A DNA stretch of 64,000 bases from Notamacropus eugenii (GCF_028372415.1 NC_092878.1:26332903-26396902), one strand, 5' to 3'; counted from the first letter of the stretch, positions 22,208 to 33,958 are shown. Numbers and translations are program-made. The notes: generated by a model not told the origin, from the sequence alone.

Positions 22208-23094
22208 AGAGTGACATTTTAATTACAAAATCATTGAAAGTTGGAAAGGATCTTAGACCTTTCCAATGCCCTCATTTTCTAGATGAGGATACTGAAATTT
22301 AGAAAGTGAAAGGATTTGTCTGTCTTCGTTACTCCATCTCTTCTGAACTCCAGGTCCAGTATGTCTTCTTTCCTTCCCTCCACCCCCACCACTGTACACA
22401 CGCAATTTATAACATTTATTTATGCCTTTTTCCCCATCAGCATCATTTCCTGTTGAATCCTCCCTTTTAACAAAGAAAAAAAATGGAGCAAAATCCAGCT
22501 TTCAGAGTAATTGCTACTGACAGTATGTCACACCCGAAGATTCCTATCTCTTTATGAGGAGAAAAGAAGATATGTTTCCTTCTCTTTTCTCTGAAACCAA
22601 GATTGGTTCCTGCAATCCGCAGGAATTCAATAGCATCTTGTTGTAGCAATGTTGTTATCGCTTCTATTTCTGAAAGACTGGCCCTCTCCCTACTGTTACT
22701 TGACATCATTCCAGCACACTTTCCACTATGCCACAGATGGTAATCTCCAATTGCCTCATCCCCAGCCCCAAGAGGTTCAGTATAAGGACAACTCTCACTG
22801 TGTGCTCACTTCAGTCTGCACAGGTGAAAATCTGGTGAAAATGAATATCAAGGGCAGTCTTGAAAAGGAAAAGAAGCTACCAAGTAGCCTGCTGGGGTGG
22901 TGCTAGTGTCGAATGGGGTTGGGATCAGGCAAGGGCAGGAGTCCAATTCATGTGATGGGATAGGGGAGTGTTATGGGTTGATCATGGGTATCAGAGTCTT
23001 ACATAGTTTTAGCACCAGCTATCATTCCGCACTCCCCAAATGTCCAGGGCTTAGGATAATTGTCATGTTCCCTCACCCCACATCCCCATCCTCT

Positions 23095-23265
23095 AGAGCA
23101 CGGTTAAGTAACCTCTTTTGTGACATAGGCTCTTTAGTGGTCTAGTGGTAAAAATCAGTGGACCCTTCTCAGAATAGTGCATAAAATAAAATACACAGGA
23201 TTACAAAGAAATCTAACTACATTAAATTATAGTCTGTAGAGAAGAAGACTTTGATCATATGCAAT
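23095..23265. repeat. hAT-like DNA transposon relic (tentative)
   Basis: 'agagcacggttaagtaacct' and 'gcataaaataaaatacacag' followed by 'gattacaaag' resemble a mammal-wide DNA transposon relic. I cannot name the family. Confidence 0.4.
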
Positions 23266-23274
23266 CTGGTGGCA

Positions 23275-23760
23275 GGTCTAATAATTACAATAATTTTGAA
23301 GAAGTGATGAACATAAAAGATGTTTCCAGGTATCTACAACAACTTTAATGTGACACGAAAATACCTGATTCTCTAATAGCAATATTGAACAGTGATCAAC
23401 TATGAATAACTTAACTTTTCTCAGCAATACGATGATCCAAGACAATTCCAAAGGACTCGTGAAGGAAAAAGCTATCCACATCCAGAGAAAGATGTATAGA
23501 ATCTTATAGAATCTGAATACAGATCAGAGTATACTGTTTTCACTCTGTTGGTTTTTTTCCTTTTGATCTGTTTCTTCTCTCATAACGACTAATATGGAAA
23601 TATGTTTTACATGATTGCACAGCCTATATCAAGTTGCTTATCATTTTAGGGAAGGAGGAGGAGAGGGAGGGAGAAAATTTGGAACTCAAAATTTAAAAAA
23701 GAATGTTAAAATTGTTTTTACATGTAATTGGAAAAATACTATTGAAAAAAGGAAAAATAT
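23275..23760 (+). repeat. L1 LINE 3' end
   Basis: 'acgatgatccaagacaattc', 'aaaggactcgtgaagg', 'taatatggaaatatgtttta' and 'aatttggaactcaaaattt' in order are the common marsupial L1 3' UTR. Confidence 0.85.
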
Positions 23761-23939
23761 CTGTGATTTCTATTGGTGACAAATTCACAGGTTCTACTAA
23801 TACTACTGTGGATTGTTGCCTAAGTTCATAATTAAAGGGAATGCTTAATCTCCATTAGAGATCAGTGAAAATAAAGATGTAATTGTTTTTCCTACCTAGT
23901 TCACAGACTCCCTGAAATCTACCCAAAGGTCTCTGCTCT

Positions 23940-24180
23940 AAAATAATAACAATAACTCTAATCCATATGGTATGTAGGCTCACAAAGCACTTTACATACA
24001 TTATCTCATTTCAAACTCATAACAAATCTGTGAGATAAGTGCTAGCATCATTTCCATTTTACAGATGAGTATATTGAAATTCAGAGAGATTAAACAACTT
24101 AGGATCACAAGTATCAAAAGCAGAATCTGCACAAAGATCTTTGTGACCCCAAGTTCAAAGCTCTACCTACTAAACCATGT
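23940..24180 (-). repeat. MIR-type SINE
   Basis: Inverted MIR: 'cacaaagcactttacataca', 'ttatctcatttcaa', 'ttttacagatgag'. Confidence 0.65.
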
Positions 24181-24182
24181 TG

Positions 24183-24236
24183 TCTATCCTATTCTATCCC
24201 ATCCCATCCCATCCTGATCTATCCCATTCTGTTATC
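24183..24236. repeat. (ATCCC/ATCCT)n pentanucleotide repeat
   Basis: Imperfect run of 'tatcc', 'catcc' and 'tattc' pentamers. Confidence 0.75.
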
Positions 24237-24239
24237 AGC

Positions 24240-24900
24240 TGGTCAACTTTCCCTTTACTAAAGAAAGATCTTGAATGACCACCTTATACCCCACCCCACA
24301 TTCATTCTTCCCAAGTCACTCCAGCTCTCAAAGTCATCTTCGATTCCTGTTTTTCTGTTTCTCCTGTTTACATTATTTTAAAATTCTCTTATTCCACCCG
24401 TACAAACTGCCTTTGCCCTTTCATGCTGACAATGAAATCTCTGGACCAGGCTTCGGTTAGCTCCCTTTTGGACACCCAGACCTCCCACTCACAGCTTTGC
24501 TGTGTCCTATATGTGCCATTTTGTTTCATGCCTCTGTGACTTTACACAGGGTACCCCCATCCTTGGAATTCTCTCTTCCTTCCCCCCTGCATCCCTACCC
24601 CACTTTGGAAGCCCCAGCTCCATTAAAGGCCCAATTTAAGACCCTCCTCCCCTCTCCGCTAAAGACCTTTCTTAATCCTCTCGATCATTAGTGCCTTCTG
24701 GCCTGTGAAACTACATTTGTATACATATGCGTATTCATGGATGTGTATTTTTTTCACATTTACTTCTCTGCACACATGTTGTTTTCTCCTCAAAAGCAGG
24801 AGGTTGTAGTCATTTTTGTGTCCCTAGATCCAAGCACAGAGTCTGGCACAGAGTATGAGTTTAACAAATACTTGTCAAATTCAATTGATTTTCTTCTGAA
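24240..24900 (+). repeat. L2 LINE 3' portion
   Basis: Sense L2 order: 'tccaagcacagagtctggca', 'cagagtatgagtttaacaaa' and 'tacttgtc' at the end, preceded by about 500 bp of the L2 body. Confidence 0.75.
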
Positions 24901-24974
24901 ATGTTCACATAGATTTCCTCTTCTGGCAACTGCCTTGAATGAATCGCTCCCTTGTTCATTACCTTGTACTGTGA

Positions 24975-25330
24975 AGGGATTTGTGGTGGAATGGGAAAAG
25001 GACTGGACTGAGAGTCAGAGAAATGGAGTACAATTTCTGGTCTAATATCTATGAGCTGGGGCAGCTGGGTGGCACAGTGGATAGCGCACCAGCCCTGGAG
25101 TCAGGAGGATCTGAATTCAAATCCAGCCTCAGACACTTACTAGTTGTGTGATCCTGGGCAAGTTATTTAACCTTGACTGCCACGACCACCACCAAAAAAA
25201 TTTGAATAATAACATCTATGAGCTGTGTGAGTCTGGGCATGTCCTTTAGTCTCTCACCGCCTGATTCCTCATTTTTGAAATGGGAATAAGGACTTCACTG
25301 CCTCCCTCACAGAACTCTTATAAGAAAAAC
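24975..25330 (+). repeat. MIR-type SINE split by a younger SINE
   Basis: A sense MIR whose halves meet at 'atctatgagctgtgtgagtc'. The SINE at 25,059-25,213 interrupts it there. Confidence 0.7.
25059..25213 (+). mobile_element. Marsupial tRNA-headed SINE with clean target-site duplication
   Basis: Starts 'gggcagctgggtggcacagt' and ends in an A-rich tail. It is flanked by identical 12-bp ATCTATGAGCTG at 25,047-25,058 and 25,214-25,225. Confidence 0.92.
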
Positions 25331-25417
25331 ACTTTAGGGATTTCAAAGCACTATGCAAAAGGGAGTTCTTATTATAGGTTCTTCTTCCATCTGTCTGGCA
25401 GAGCCAGTCTCCTCTCT

Positions 25418-25457
25418 GGACCTGAGGTCACCTGGCAGGACCTGAGGTCACCTGGCA
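25418..25457. repeat. Perfect 20-bp tandem duplication
   Basis: Two identical copies of ggacctgaggtcacctggca back to back. Each holds an AGGTCA half-site followed by CCTGGCA. Confidence 0.9.
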
Positions 25458-25569
25458 GTGCCTGGTTTGTTCTGAGATGCAAAAGCCTGATACCAGGGCA
25501 GGGGCAATAGAAAGGCTATAGACGATCCGTGACATGGATGTGCCATCCCCCATCTCTGGTCTTTGTTCC

Positions 25570-25905
25570 AGTTGACCCCATGCCTGGAAGGCACTGCCTC
25601 CTCACCTCTACCTCCTGGAATCTCTGATTTTCCTCAAGAATCAGATCAAGAGCCATATTGTGCACAAAACCTTTCCTGGTCCTCCCAGTTGAACTCTCTT
25701 ACAATCACTTTGTATATAGTCTGTATAAACATACATGTATGCACACACGCACACACACACATAGTACCTATTCATGTTTTCTCTCCCATTAGGATATAAA
25801 CTCTTTGAGGACAGGAACTGTTCCCTTTTGCCTTTGTACCCCCACTGCTTCATACAGTGCCTAGAACACAATAAGTCTTTAACAAATGCTTGTTGGAAAA
25901 TTGAT
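25570..25905 (+). repeat. L2 LINE 3' portion
   Basis: 'ctctttgaggacaggaactg', 'catacagtgcctagaacaca' and 'taacaaatgcttgttgg' in sense order, with a (CA)n stretch at 25,741-25,762. Confidence 0.8.
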
Positions 25906-26014
25906 TCTTTTCACTTTACATTCTCTGCCATTCCCGTGGTATCAACTAATACCTCCAGATGTCCTGACCTCTCTCTCAAGCTCCATATTTCCTGCTGCTC
26001 CCTAGAAAGCTGAT

Positions 26015-26272
26015 GGGCAGCTAAATAGCCCAGTGGAATCAAGTGGAATTCTCAGTGGAATGGCCAAGCCTGGAGTCAGGAAGACCTGAGTTCAAATCTG
26101 GTCTCAGACACTTACTAGCTGTGTGACCCTGGGCAAGTCACTTCACACTGTTTGCCTCAGTTTCCTTACCTGTAAAATGAGTTGGAGAAGGAAATGGCCA
26201 GTATCTTGGCTGAGAAAACTTCCCCAAAAGGGTCACAAAGAGTCAAGCAGGAGTGAAATGGACAACAACAAC
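26015..26272 (+). mobile_element. Marsupial tRNA-headed CORE-type SINE, full length
   Basis: 'gggcagctaaatagcccagt' to 'atggacaacaacaac', including 'gtgtgaccctgggcaagtca' and 'ggagaaggaaatgg'. It carries a short duplicated segment ('gtggaatcaagtggaattct') in its head. Confidence 0.85.
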
Positions 26273-26274
26273 CC

Positions 26275-26420
26275 AGAAAGTTGTGTGATATAGTAGATAA
26301 GGAGCTGACCTTGGATCCACAAAGACCTGGGTTCAAGTTCTGCCTCTGACATCTCTTGTCTGTGTGACACTGGGCAAATCACTTAAGCTCTCAGTGCTCT
26401 AAGCAACTCTGTAAGACTAC
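26275..26420 (+). repeat. MIR-type SINE
   Basis: 'tgggttcaagttctgcctct' then 'gtgacactgggcaaatcact' in sense order, directly after the SINE. Confidence 0.6.
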
Positions 26421-26599
26421 AGATTTCAGACAAGATGTTTCCCTGTACTGACAGAGGGCTCTTCCTCATGAGGAGTTGCCTATATCAATGAAATCACAGA
26501 TCTCTTTGCTACCTTCCTAAAAGGCAGCATAACTTAATAAACATAGCATTGGACCTAGACCTGAGCTCCAATCTGCTGGCCTTAGTGAGTCAAGTCACT

Positions 26600-26712
26600 G
26601 TAACTTATGCTGCTTCCGCCTCCCCCTCCTCCACTCTCACCTCTCAGTCTGTTGAATTCCTACCCATCCTTTAAAGTCTGACTCAGATGCCAGCTCCTCC
26701 AGGAAGTGTTTT
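26600..26712 (+). repeat. L2 LINE fragment
   Basis: 'aaagtctgactcagatgcca' and 'gctcctccaggaagtg' resemble the sense L2 body. Confidence 0.5.
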
Positions 26713-26714
26713 TT

Positions 26715-27205
26715 TAAGGTTGTTATGCTTTTAATGGGGATCATGAGCAACTGTATAAAACACATCACAGCAAACGATGTTTAATAAACACAATAGAATA
26801 TTGTCAGAGAAGAATGAACAAATAACACAGTTTTGAGCCCCCTGGGCCAAAAACGTCAACAAAGTTTCTAAGAGCCTGTGATATGAAGTTAAAGGATCTA
26901 GAATTAGCTGCACGAAACAACTATTCGTTAAATTTGTTCTAAATAAGGTTAAGTAGAGTCTGGGAAGAACAAGCCTTTCTTGATACTCTCAGTCAAAAAT
27001 GATTTGTCCTTGCTGGTAGCACACCCAGAACTTCCACTGGCCTCTTGCAGGCACTTCTGTGCTATTTTGTACTATGGATGCCCTACAGCCTTCCATGTTG
27101 GGTGGACTTTTGGTGGAGGATTTGTAGAAAGACAGGGACAAGAGGTGAACACTATGAGAGGTCTACACCCAGACGGTGTGTCAACACAGATGAGACCATA
27201 GTGTC
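26715..27205. other. Unassigned intergenic stretch
   Basis: About 490 bp in which I recognise neither a repeat family nor a coding exon. Confidence 0.5.
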
Positions 27206-27222
27206 ATCCAAATAGCAACGTT

Positions 27223-27516
27223 TGTTATTGTTTTCAGTTGTGTCTGACTCTTCATGATCCCATTTAGGGTTTTCTTGGCAGAGGTACTAGAGTGGTTTAC
27301 CATTTCCTTCTCCAGCTCATTTTCTTAGTAGAGATACTAGAGCTGTTTGTCATTTCCTTCTCCAGTTCATTTTATAGATGAGGAAACTGAGGCAAAGAGT
27401 GACTTGCCCAGAGTCACACAGCTAGTAAGTGTCTGAGACTGCATTTGAACTCAGGAAAATGACTGAGTCTTCTTGACTTCGGGTTCTACACTCTATCCAC
27501 TTCACCACCTAGCTGC
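27223..27516 (-). mobile_element. Marsupial SINE with internal 50-bp duplication
   Basis: Inverted copy ending 'ttcaccacctagctgc'. The segment 'actagagtggtttaccattt...ctccagctcatttt' is followed at once by a second copy (27,326-27,372). Imperfect 15-bp flanks CCAAATAGCAACGTT and CCAAATAACAAAGTT are a likely target-site duplication. Confidence 0.85.
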
Positions 27517-27539
27517 CCAAATAACAAAGTTACCTGTAT

Positions 27540-27675
27540 ACATGTCGTATCTCCCAGCAAGACTAAGAATCCCATGAAGGCAGGCTTCTGTGTGTTATCT
27601 AAATTTTATATCTCCACTGTCACCTAGCACAATGCTCTGGACACAGTGGATGCTGAAACGTGTCTTGACTAGAAC
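27540..27675 (+). repeat. L2 LINE 3' end
   Basis: 'cccatgaaggcaggcttctg' and 'cacctagcacaatgctctgg' in sense order. Confidence 0.55.
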
Positions 27676-27689
27676 GCAAACTCTTCCCC

Positions 27690-27865
27690 AGTGGAAAGAA
27701 TAATCTGTAACTGATCTCAGAGGACCTGGGTCTGAATCCAGGGATACTCTCTATGTATCCCTGGGCTAGTGTTTAACCTGTCTGGGCCTCAGTTCCTCCT
27801 CTTTAAAATGAGGGGGTTGAATCAAATAGTTTGTGAGGTCTTTTCTGGCTAAGAATCTATGATCC
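27690..27865 (+). repeat. MIR-type SINE
   Basis: 'gaggacctgggtctgaatcc' to 'tgtctgggcctcagttcctc' and 'ggctaagaatctatgatcc'. Confidence 0.65.
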
Positions 27866-28089
27866 TAAGTCTCTGAGCAGTGTACCTATTAGCCACCGGG
27901 AGGCAGCAGAAACCCCCAGAAGATTTTCACACACTCCAAACTTCCATTTGATGTTAAGTCTATTGGGGCTGCCAGAACTGGGAACCAGGGAGGACAGATC
28001 CCGAGACAGGACAGCAATCATGATCACAATGACAGTAAACAACTATATTGTATCATACTTTAAGGTTTTCAACACACTTTACATACAGT

Positions 28090-28710
28090 ATCCCAGAATT
28101 GTGGAATTTTAGAGTTGGAAAGGATCTTGGCCGCCCTCTGGTCCAACCTATGAGAAAAGGAATTCCCACCACCAGACATGCAGCAAATGGTCACCTAGTC
28201 TTTGCTTGAAGATCTTCAGCGGAAGAAAACACACTCTCTTCCCCAAGAAGCTGCTTACACTTTTGGAGAGCTGTGCTTATCGCAGAGTCCAACACAAAAT
28301 AAGCGCCTGATAAACATTGACTGACTGACTCTGCAACTACCACCCACAGCTTCCAGTTATACACTAGTGGACAAAACCAAAACCAAATAGAATAAGTTCA
28401 ATCCCTCGTACATGTGATACTTAAATTTACTTAAAGACAGGTATTGAGTTGCCTTTGAGTCTTCTCCAGACTAAACATTTCCATGTCCTTTAAACAATAT
28501 TCATATGGCACAGCTTCAGTATTCTAGTAGGTAGCCCTCTTTAGGACAATCCAATTTATTAATGTCCTTTCTAAAATGTGGCTCCCACATTGACCTCAAT
28601 ATACCAAAAAGGATCAGACCAGGGCAGAACATTAATGCTGTATGTTTAGCATCCATTAATATAGCCTAAGATTTGATCCTCATATAACCCATAATGTTCT
28701 ACGCTGGGGT
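28090..28710 (-). repeat. CR1/L3-type LINE 3' portion
   Basis: 'gtggaattttagagttggaa', 'gtccaacctatga', then 'tttattaatgtcctttctaa', 'aatgtggctcccac' and 'atcagaccagggcagaac'. This is the inverted CR1-like order. Confidence 0.7.
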
Positions 28711-28849
28711 ACCTCCCATGGAGCTGGACATTCGTACTCCATTGGATCCATAGGAGGTGTCTCAGGAAAGCAGATCAAGGGGCTTTCCTTGATTGCCCCA
28801 TCACATTAATAACACCACTGTGAGAGAGATTCTTTTTAAAATACATATT

Positions 28850-29425
28850 TTATCAATATCTTTTCTTATATCCCCAGAATTTCTCCCAGTATCCCTCTTC
28901 CTACTTCCTTCCCAGAGGGCCTTCTCATATAATAAGTAATTTGTTTCTTAGTTACATTTTAAGTTCCAAACTTCCTCCCTCCCTCCCCACCTTGCTCTAG
29001 GGAAAGGCACCATTTGATACAAATATACATATACATATATATATATATATATATGTAAAACTATATTTTGCATACTTCTGTTTATCAGTTCTTTCTCTAG
29101 AGGTGGATAGCATTTACTTTCATAGGTCCTTTGTAGTTGATTTGAATATTTATAATACTGAGAATAACTGAACTGTTCACAGTTATTCTTCAAACAATAT
29201 CACTGTTACTGTATACAACGTTCTCTTTGGTTCTGCTGATTTCACTTTTCATTACTTCCTGCAAGTCTTTCCAAGATTTTCTAAAATCAACCTGCTCATC
29301 ATTTCTTCCAGCACAGTAATATTCCATCATAATTATATATCACAACTTGTTTAACTATTCTCCAATGAATGGGCATCCCCTCAATTTTCAGTTCTTTGCC
29401 ACCAACGAATAACATTTTTAAAGTT
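28850..29425 (-). repeat. L1 LINE 3' portion
   Basis: Inverted L1: 'taagttccaaacttcctccc' (3' UTR), then 'ttctgctgatttcacttttc', 'cagtaatattccatcataat' and 'gaatgggcatcccctcaatt', which codes the ORF2 tail EGMPIHW on the minus strand. It includes an (AT)n run at 29,024-29,055. Confidence 0.85.
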
Positions 29426-29519
29426 AAAAAAAAGAGGGAAAAAAGAAAAAAATCTGCAAAACTAATCAACTCATCAATAATTGCCTGAAAATATTTGTGA
29501 TGTTTCATACCTGTAAACC

Positions 29520-30090
29520 TCCCATATGGGCAAAGGAGAGAGGCTAGGAGTGTCTTCTCATATTTCTTCTCTGGGGCCATATTTTATTCCTCACAATTCT
29601 GAAACATTCACCTTTGATTGTTTTGTGCTTTTTCTTTCCATTGTCATAATCATATTTTTCCCTTGGCTCTGCTTGCTTTACTCTGCATCAGATCGTACCC
29701 ATCACATCCATCCGTTCTTACAGCACAACAATATTCCATTACATTCATGCACCTTAATTTGTTTAGCTATTTTCCAATTGATTAGACCTCTACTTAGTGA
29801 CAACTCAAAAAAAAATGTTGCTATAAATATTTTGATGTATATGAGGACTTTCTTTTTATCAATAACTTCATTGGGGTACAAGCTAAATAGTGTAATCTCT
29901 GGGTCAAATGAACACTGAAGCCACTTTATTTGCATAATTCCAAGTTGTAATGCTTTGGTGGTAATGATTCACAATTTCAACAATGCACTCATGTGCTTGT
30001 CTTCTCCCCCGCCTCACCAACATTACCTATTTCCATCACTTGTCATCTTTGCCAACTTTCTAGGTGTAAAGGGGAACATCTTAGACTTGT
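29520..30090 (-). repeat. Second L1 LINE ORF2 3' fragment
   Basis: The minus strand holds a diverged ORF2 tail (IYIKIFIATFF) and 'cttcattggggtacaagcta', 'tctgggtcaaatgaacactg' in the usual L1 order. Confidence 0.75.
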
Positions 30091-30391
30091 TTTGATACAC
30101 ATCTCTCTTATTTATGTACATACGTTGTCAGGTAGATTCTACAGATATCGTTGCCTTCATTTTACAGATGAGGAATGCAGTGCTGTGGGAAAGATTTAAT
30201 CTCAGATCTGCCTTAACATCAAGTACGACTTTCTTTCCCCTGTGCCATAGTTCCTCAACATAGCTAAAATCCAACATGGTTGCACTTGTGAGCTCTAGTC
30301 AAGGTTCCAAAATGTACTTTCCTGCCAACTACCGTGAAATTAGATATAAATTTGCCTTTGAAAAGGTAAAATAATATCTTTAAAAGGTAAA

Positions 30392-30775
30392 AACAATTGG
30401 GGAAAATGGCTAAAACAATTGTGGTACTTGAATGTGATAAAATACCATCTTGCCAAAAGAAATGTCAAATAGGAAGAATATTGAGAAACGTGGGAGGACA
30501 TGTGGAGTGTTGCAAAGGAAGGAATCAGAACCACAAAACAATATACAAGAAGAATATAACAATGAAAAGGGAAAGAACAAAAAACAAGACAAAACTGAAA
30601 TCAAAGATTCTTTAAGTTTGGCATCAAAGAAATGAGGAGAAAGCGAAACTCCTTTATAGAAGGGAGGGACTATGGGTGTGGAACACCATGGAAGACTCAG
30701 TCTATATGTTGATTAGTTTTACTGAATTTCTTTCCCCCCACTCCTTTTTATTTTTATTTTTTTGGGCACAAGGGA
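30392..30775 (+). repeat. L1 LINE 3' end, older subfamily
   Basis: Starts inside the ORF2 tail ('ggggaaaatggctaaaacaa', 'ttgtggtacttgaatgtgat') and runs to 'atatgttgattagttttact'. Confidence 0.65.
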
Positions 30776-31056
30776 TCAATCAAAAAATAATAATTTATTA
30801 AACCTTTGCTATGTACCACGTACTGTGCTAAGCATTAAGGAAACAAAGATACAAGTGGTCCCTGATTTCAAGGAGCTTACATTCCAATGGGGAAAACAAT
30901 GTGTAAATAACCAGGTACATACAACATATACAGAGAAGATGAGAGCTAATCAGAGGGCCTGGGAATGGTCGCCTGCAGAAGGTAGGATTTGAGTTGAACC
31001 TTGAATGAAGCTGGAAAAACCAGTTGCTGGAAGTGAGAAGGGAAAGCATTTTAGGA

Positions 31057-31296
31057 ATTTTTGTTGTCATTTTAGTCATGTCCAATTCTTGGTGACCCCA
31101 TTTGGGATTTTCTTGGTGATTTGCTATTTTCTTCTCCAGCTCATTTCACAGATGAGGAAACTGAGGCAAAAAGGGCTATTAAGTGACTTACTTAGGATCA
31201 CACAGTTGGTAAGTATCTGAGGCCAGATTTGAACTCAGAAAGATAAATCTTTATGATTCCAAGCCCAGCTCTCTATCCACTGCACCACCTAGCTGA
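31057..31296 (-). mobile_element. Marsupial CORE-type SINE inserted in L2
   Basis: 'ttgttgtcattttagtcatg' to 'ccactgcaccacctagctg', inverted. Confidence 0.85.
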
Positions 31297-31865
31297 ACCA
31301 GGCATGGAAAACCCCTATTCCAAACATATACACCTAGGAGATGGAGGGTCATGTATGAGAAACAACAAGTAATTAATCCCATGTAGCTGGATCATAGAGC
31401 TCATGGAGACAATTAACATGTAAGAAGACTGGAAAGGTAAGGATGGGCTAAGTTGTGAAGAGCTTTAAATGCCATACAAAGAAGATTATATTTTATTCTG
31501 AAGGTAATATGGAGCCACTGGAGTTTACTGAATATGATGGATGGGTAATGAGATCAGACGGGTTCTAGAAGGTTCATTTTGGCGGCTGATTGGAGGATGG
31601 TTAGAGTGGGATTGAGAGAGGGAAACAACCAGAATGCTACTGCAATAGCTCAGGAGAAAGAATTGGGAGTTGGCAGTGTCCAAGGAGAGAAGAGGACATA
31701 TCCAAGAGATGTTGTGAAGGTAGAAACCAAAAGAATGGGTATATGAGGTGAATGTGAATGAGGAATTAAGGATGATTCCAAGTCCACAACCCTGCCTGTC
31801 TGGGAGGAGAGTTGTGTCCTTGACAGTTACAGGGAAAAATGGAAGAAGGGAGGGTTTGGGGGCAA

Positions 31866-32159
31866 ATAACTGCATTTGTGTAACACTTTAAAATTTGCAA
31901 AGTGATTTATACAGCATGTCGCAAAAGTTATAATCTATTAAGACTTTGGGGACAACCGATATATGTTATCTCATTTGATGTTCATAGCAACAAGGCAGGG
32001 CCTATTATTATCTCTATTTTATAAATAAGGAAACTGAGGCCAAGAGAAGGTAAGTGACTTGCCCAGGGTGACACAACTAACAAGTATCTAAGGCAGGATT
32101 TGAACTTGGGTCTTCCTGACTTCAAGTTCAACCCTAATCATTCTACCAACTAGCTGCTT
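31866..32159 (-). repeat. MIR-type SINE inserted in L2
   Basis: 'tgtgtaacactttaaaattt', 'tataaataaggaaactgagg', 'cagggtgacacaacta' and 'ctaccaactagctgc', inverted. Confidence 0.75.
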
Positions 32160-32464
32160 TTCTTTTGTTGACTTGGAGCATGGCGCTTATAGGACATGAG
32201 GTTTTAGATATCCCAAAGGCTATTTACTACTGATGAAGCACTGTAGGTCAAGAAAGACACTAGAGCTGAATATACAGATCTTTGAATCATCAGCAAAGAG
32301 ATGATAATTGAAATTATGGAGGATTATTTCATAAAGTAAGATAGGAGAGAGAAAGAGGGAGAAAAAAACAAAACACAAGACAGAGACATGGGAAACAATG
32401 TGAGGAGGGGAAAAGGAGAGATGTATTTAGAAGTGGAGGTGATGTGAAAGCAAAAGTTATCAAG

Positions 32465-32800
32465 AAGCTTTTTTACAAAAAGCATTTTTTAAAATAAAAA
32501 CATCATTGTCCATTGCTTTTCTGTCTTTGTGGTAACACTTGGGACTTGGCAAATCACAAAATGAATACCTATATACCAAGTAGAGAAGAATTTTCTTGCA
32601 TTAAAAAAAATATTTCCCTCTTTCCCTTTTTTGTGGAAGTGGAAGACTGTGGGAATGGAACATTACATATACTCTCAGGCTTAGTTGATGTTGGTTAGTT
32701 TCAATGGAGCTACTTTCTTTTTAAAAAAATTCTTTGTTATAATAGAGGACTCACTGAGTAGGGAAAGGAGGATACATCTGGACTGGAAGGTAATATAAAA
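32465..32800 (+). repeat. L1 LINE 3' end, older subfamily
   Basis: 'gaagactgtgggaatggaac', 'gttgatgttggttagtttca' and 'attctttgttataata' parallel the 3' end at 30,650-30,760. Confidence 0.6.
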
Positions 32801-33249
32801 GCCAAAGATAATAATGTTAAAGATGTGTTTATAAAATAATAGAAAAATGCGTCCTCTACCTATTGCTCCCAGATGACTGCCAACCATGCCCATATCAAGG
32901 ACCTCTCCCAGGCTCCCTTTACTCTTGGTGATCTTTTCTACTTGGTCTGTGTACATATGTTTGAGAGAATAGGAGGATGAGTGAGTTCAGGGTGAAAGTA
33001 AACAAAGGAAAGCCCTGATACACAGTAATACAAAGGGGAGGATGATGCCCTGCCAAGAAGACCAAGATCTTTTTCAGTTACTGAGCAGCAGTGCCCTGTG
33101 AATGTGCATTGGATATAATAATAATAATGGATATAATAATAATCTCTGTGCACCAGGAATTCATGTGCCACCTACCAGAAAGGGAGGAAATGGAGTGGGA
33201 AATGGAGATTCCCCATCATTCTTCTGAGATACCTGCAGGCAGCTGTTTT

Positions 33250-33415
33250 AGGTGTAGTGCAAAGAGCGGTGGCTTTGGATTCAGAGGAATTCGGGTGCCA
33301 ATCCTGGTTCTGGGATGGGATTTGAAACCTCAATAACTTTGGACACTTCACCTCTCAGTTTCCTCATCTGTAAAATGAGGGAGCTGGATCTAAAATTCCT
33401 TCTATTTCTAAATCC
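33250..33415 (+). repeat. MIR-type SINE
   Basis: 'tagtgcaaagagcggtggct' to 'cacctctcagtttcctcatc' and 'tgtaaaatgagggagctgg'. Confidence 0.7.
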
Positions 33416-33625
33416 ATGATCCTTTCCCTTGCCTCCTTCCCCCCACCCTGGGCTTCCTTGCTCCCCTTTATGTGCAATATTCTCCCATTAAAATATAATT
33501 TCCTAGATAGAAGATAGAAATGGCTTTTCTGTTTTTGCTTGTATTCCCAGTACTCAGCACAGTCTGACAACATTGTGAAAAATATCTGGCATATGGTAAG
33601 TGCTTAATAAATATTCTATCTACTT
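33395..33625 (+). repeat. L2 LINE 3' end
   Basis: 'gtattcccagtactcagcac' and 'ggtaagtgcttaataaat' in sense order, running straight into the tetranucleotide array. Confidence 0.7.
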
Positions 33626-33915
33626 ACCTATCCATCCATCTATCCATCCATCCATCCACCTATCTATCCATCCATCTATCTGTCTGTCTATTCACCTATC
33701 TACCTATCCAACTGCCTATTTACCTACATATTTATTTCATCATCCATTCACCTATCTATCCATCTATCCACTTATGTATCTATCTAACCATCCATCCATC
33801 TACCTGTCTATCTGTTTATCTATCTACTTACCTACCTAGCATCCATCTATCAACCTACATACTTCCTATTTCCCCACTTTTATATTTATCTTCTGTCTCT
33901 CCATCCATCTACCTG

Positions 33916-33958
<43 letters not shown>

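Larger units (their letters stand above)
30776..32350 (-). repeat. Long L2 LINE copy with two SINE insertions
   Basis: Inverted L2 segments 30,776-31,056, 31,297-31,865 and 32,160-32,350 are collinear. They run from 'taatttattaaacctttgct' through 'gtgaagagctttaaatgcc', 'atatggagccactggagttt' and 'agagatgttgtgaaggtaga' to 'aatcatcagcaaagagatga'. The last parts are the reverse complement of the L2 reverse-transcriptase region. Confidence 0.8.

Noticed and set aside
33600-33839. Open frame rich in YLSIHPSI-type residues
   Set aside because: Pure translation of the (ATCC/ATCT)n tetranucleotide array.
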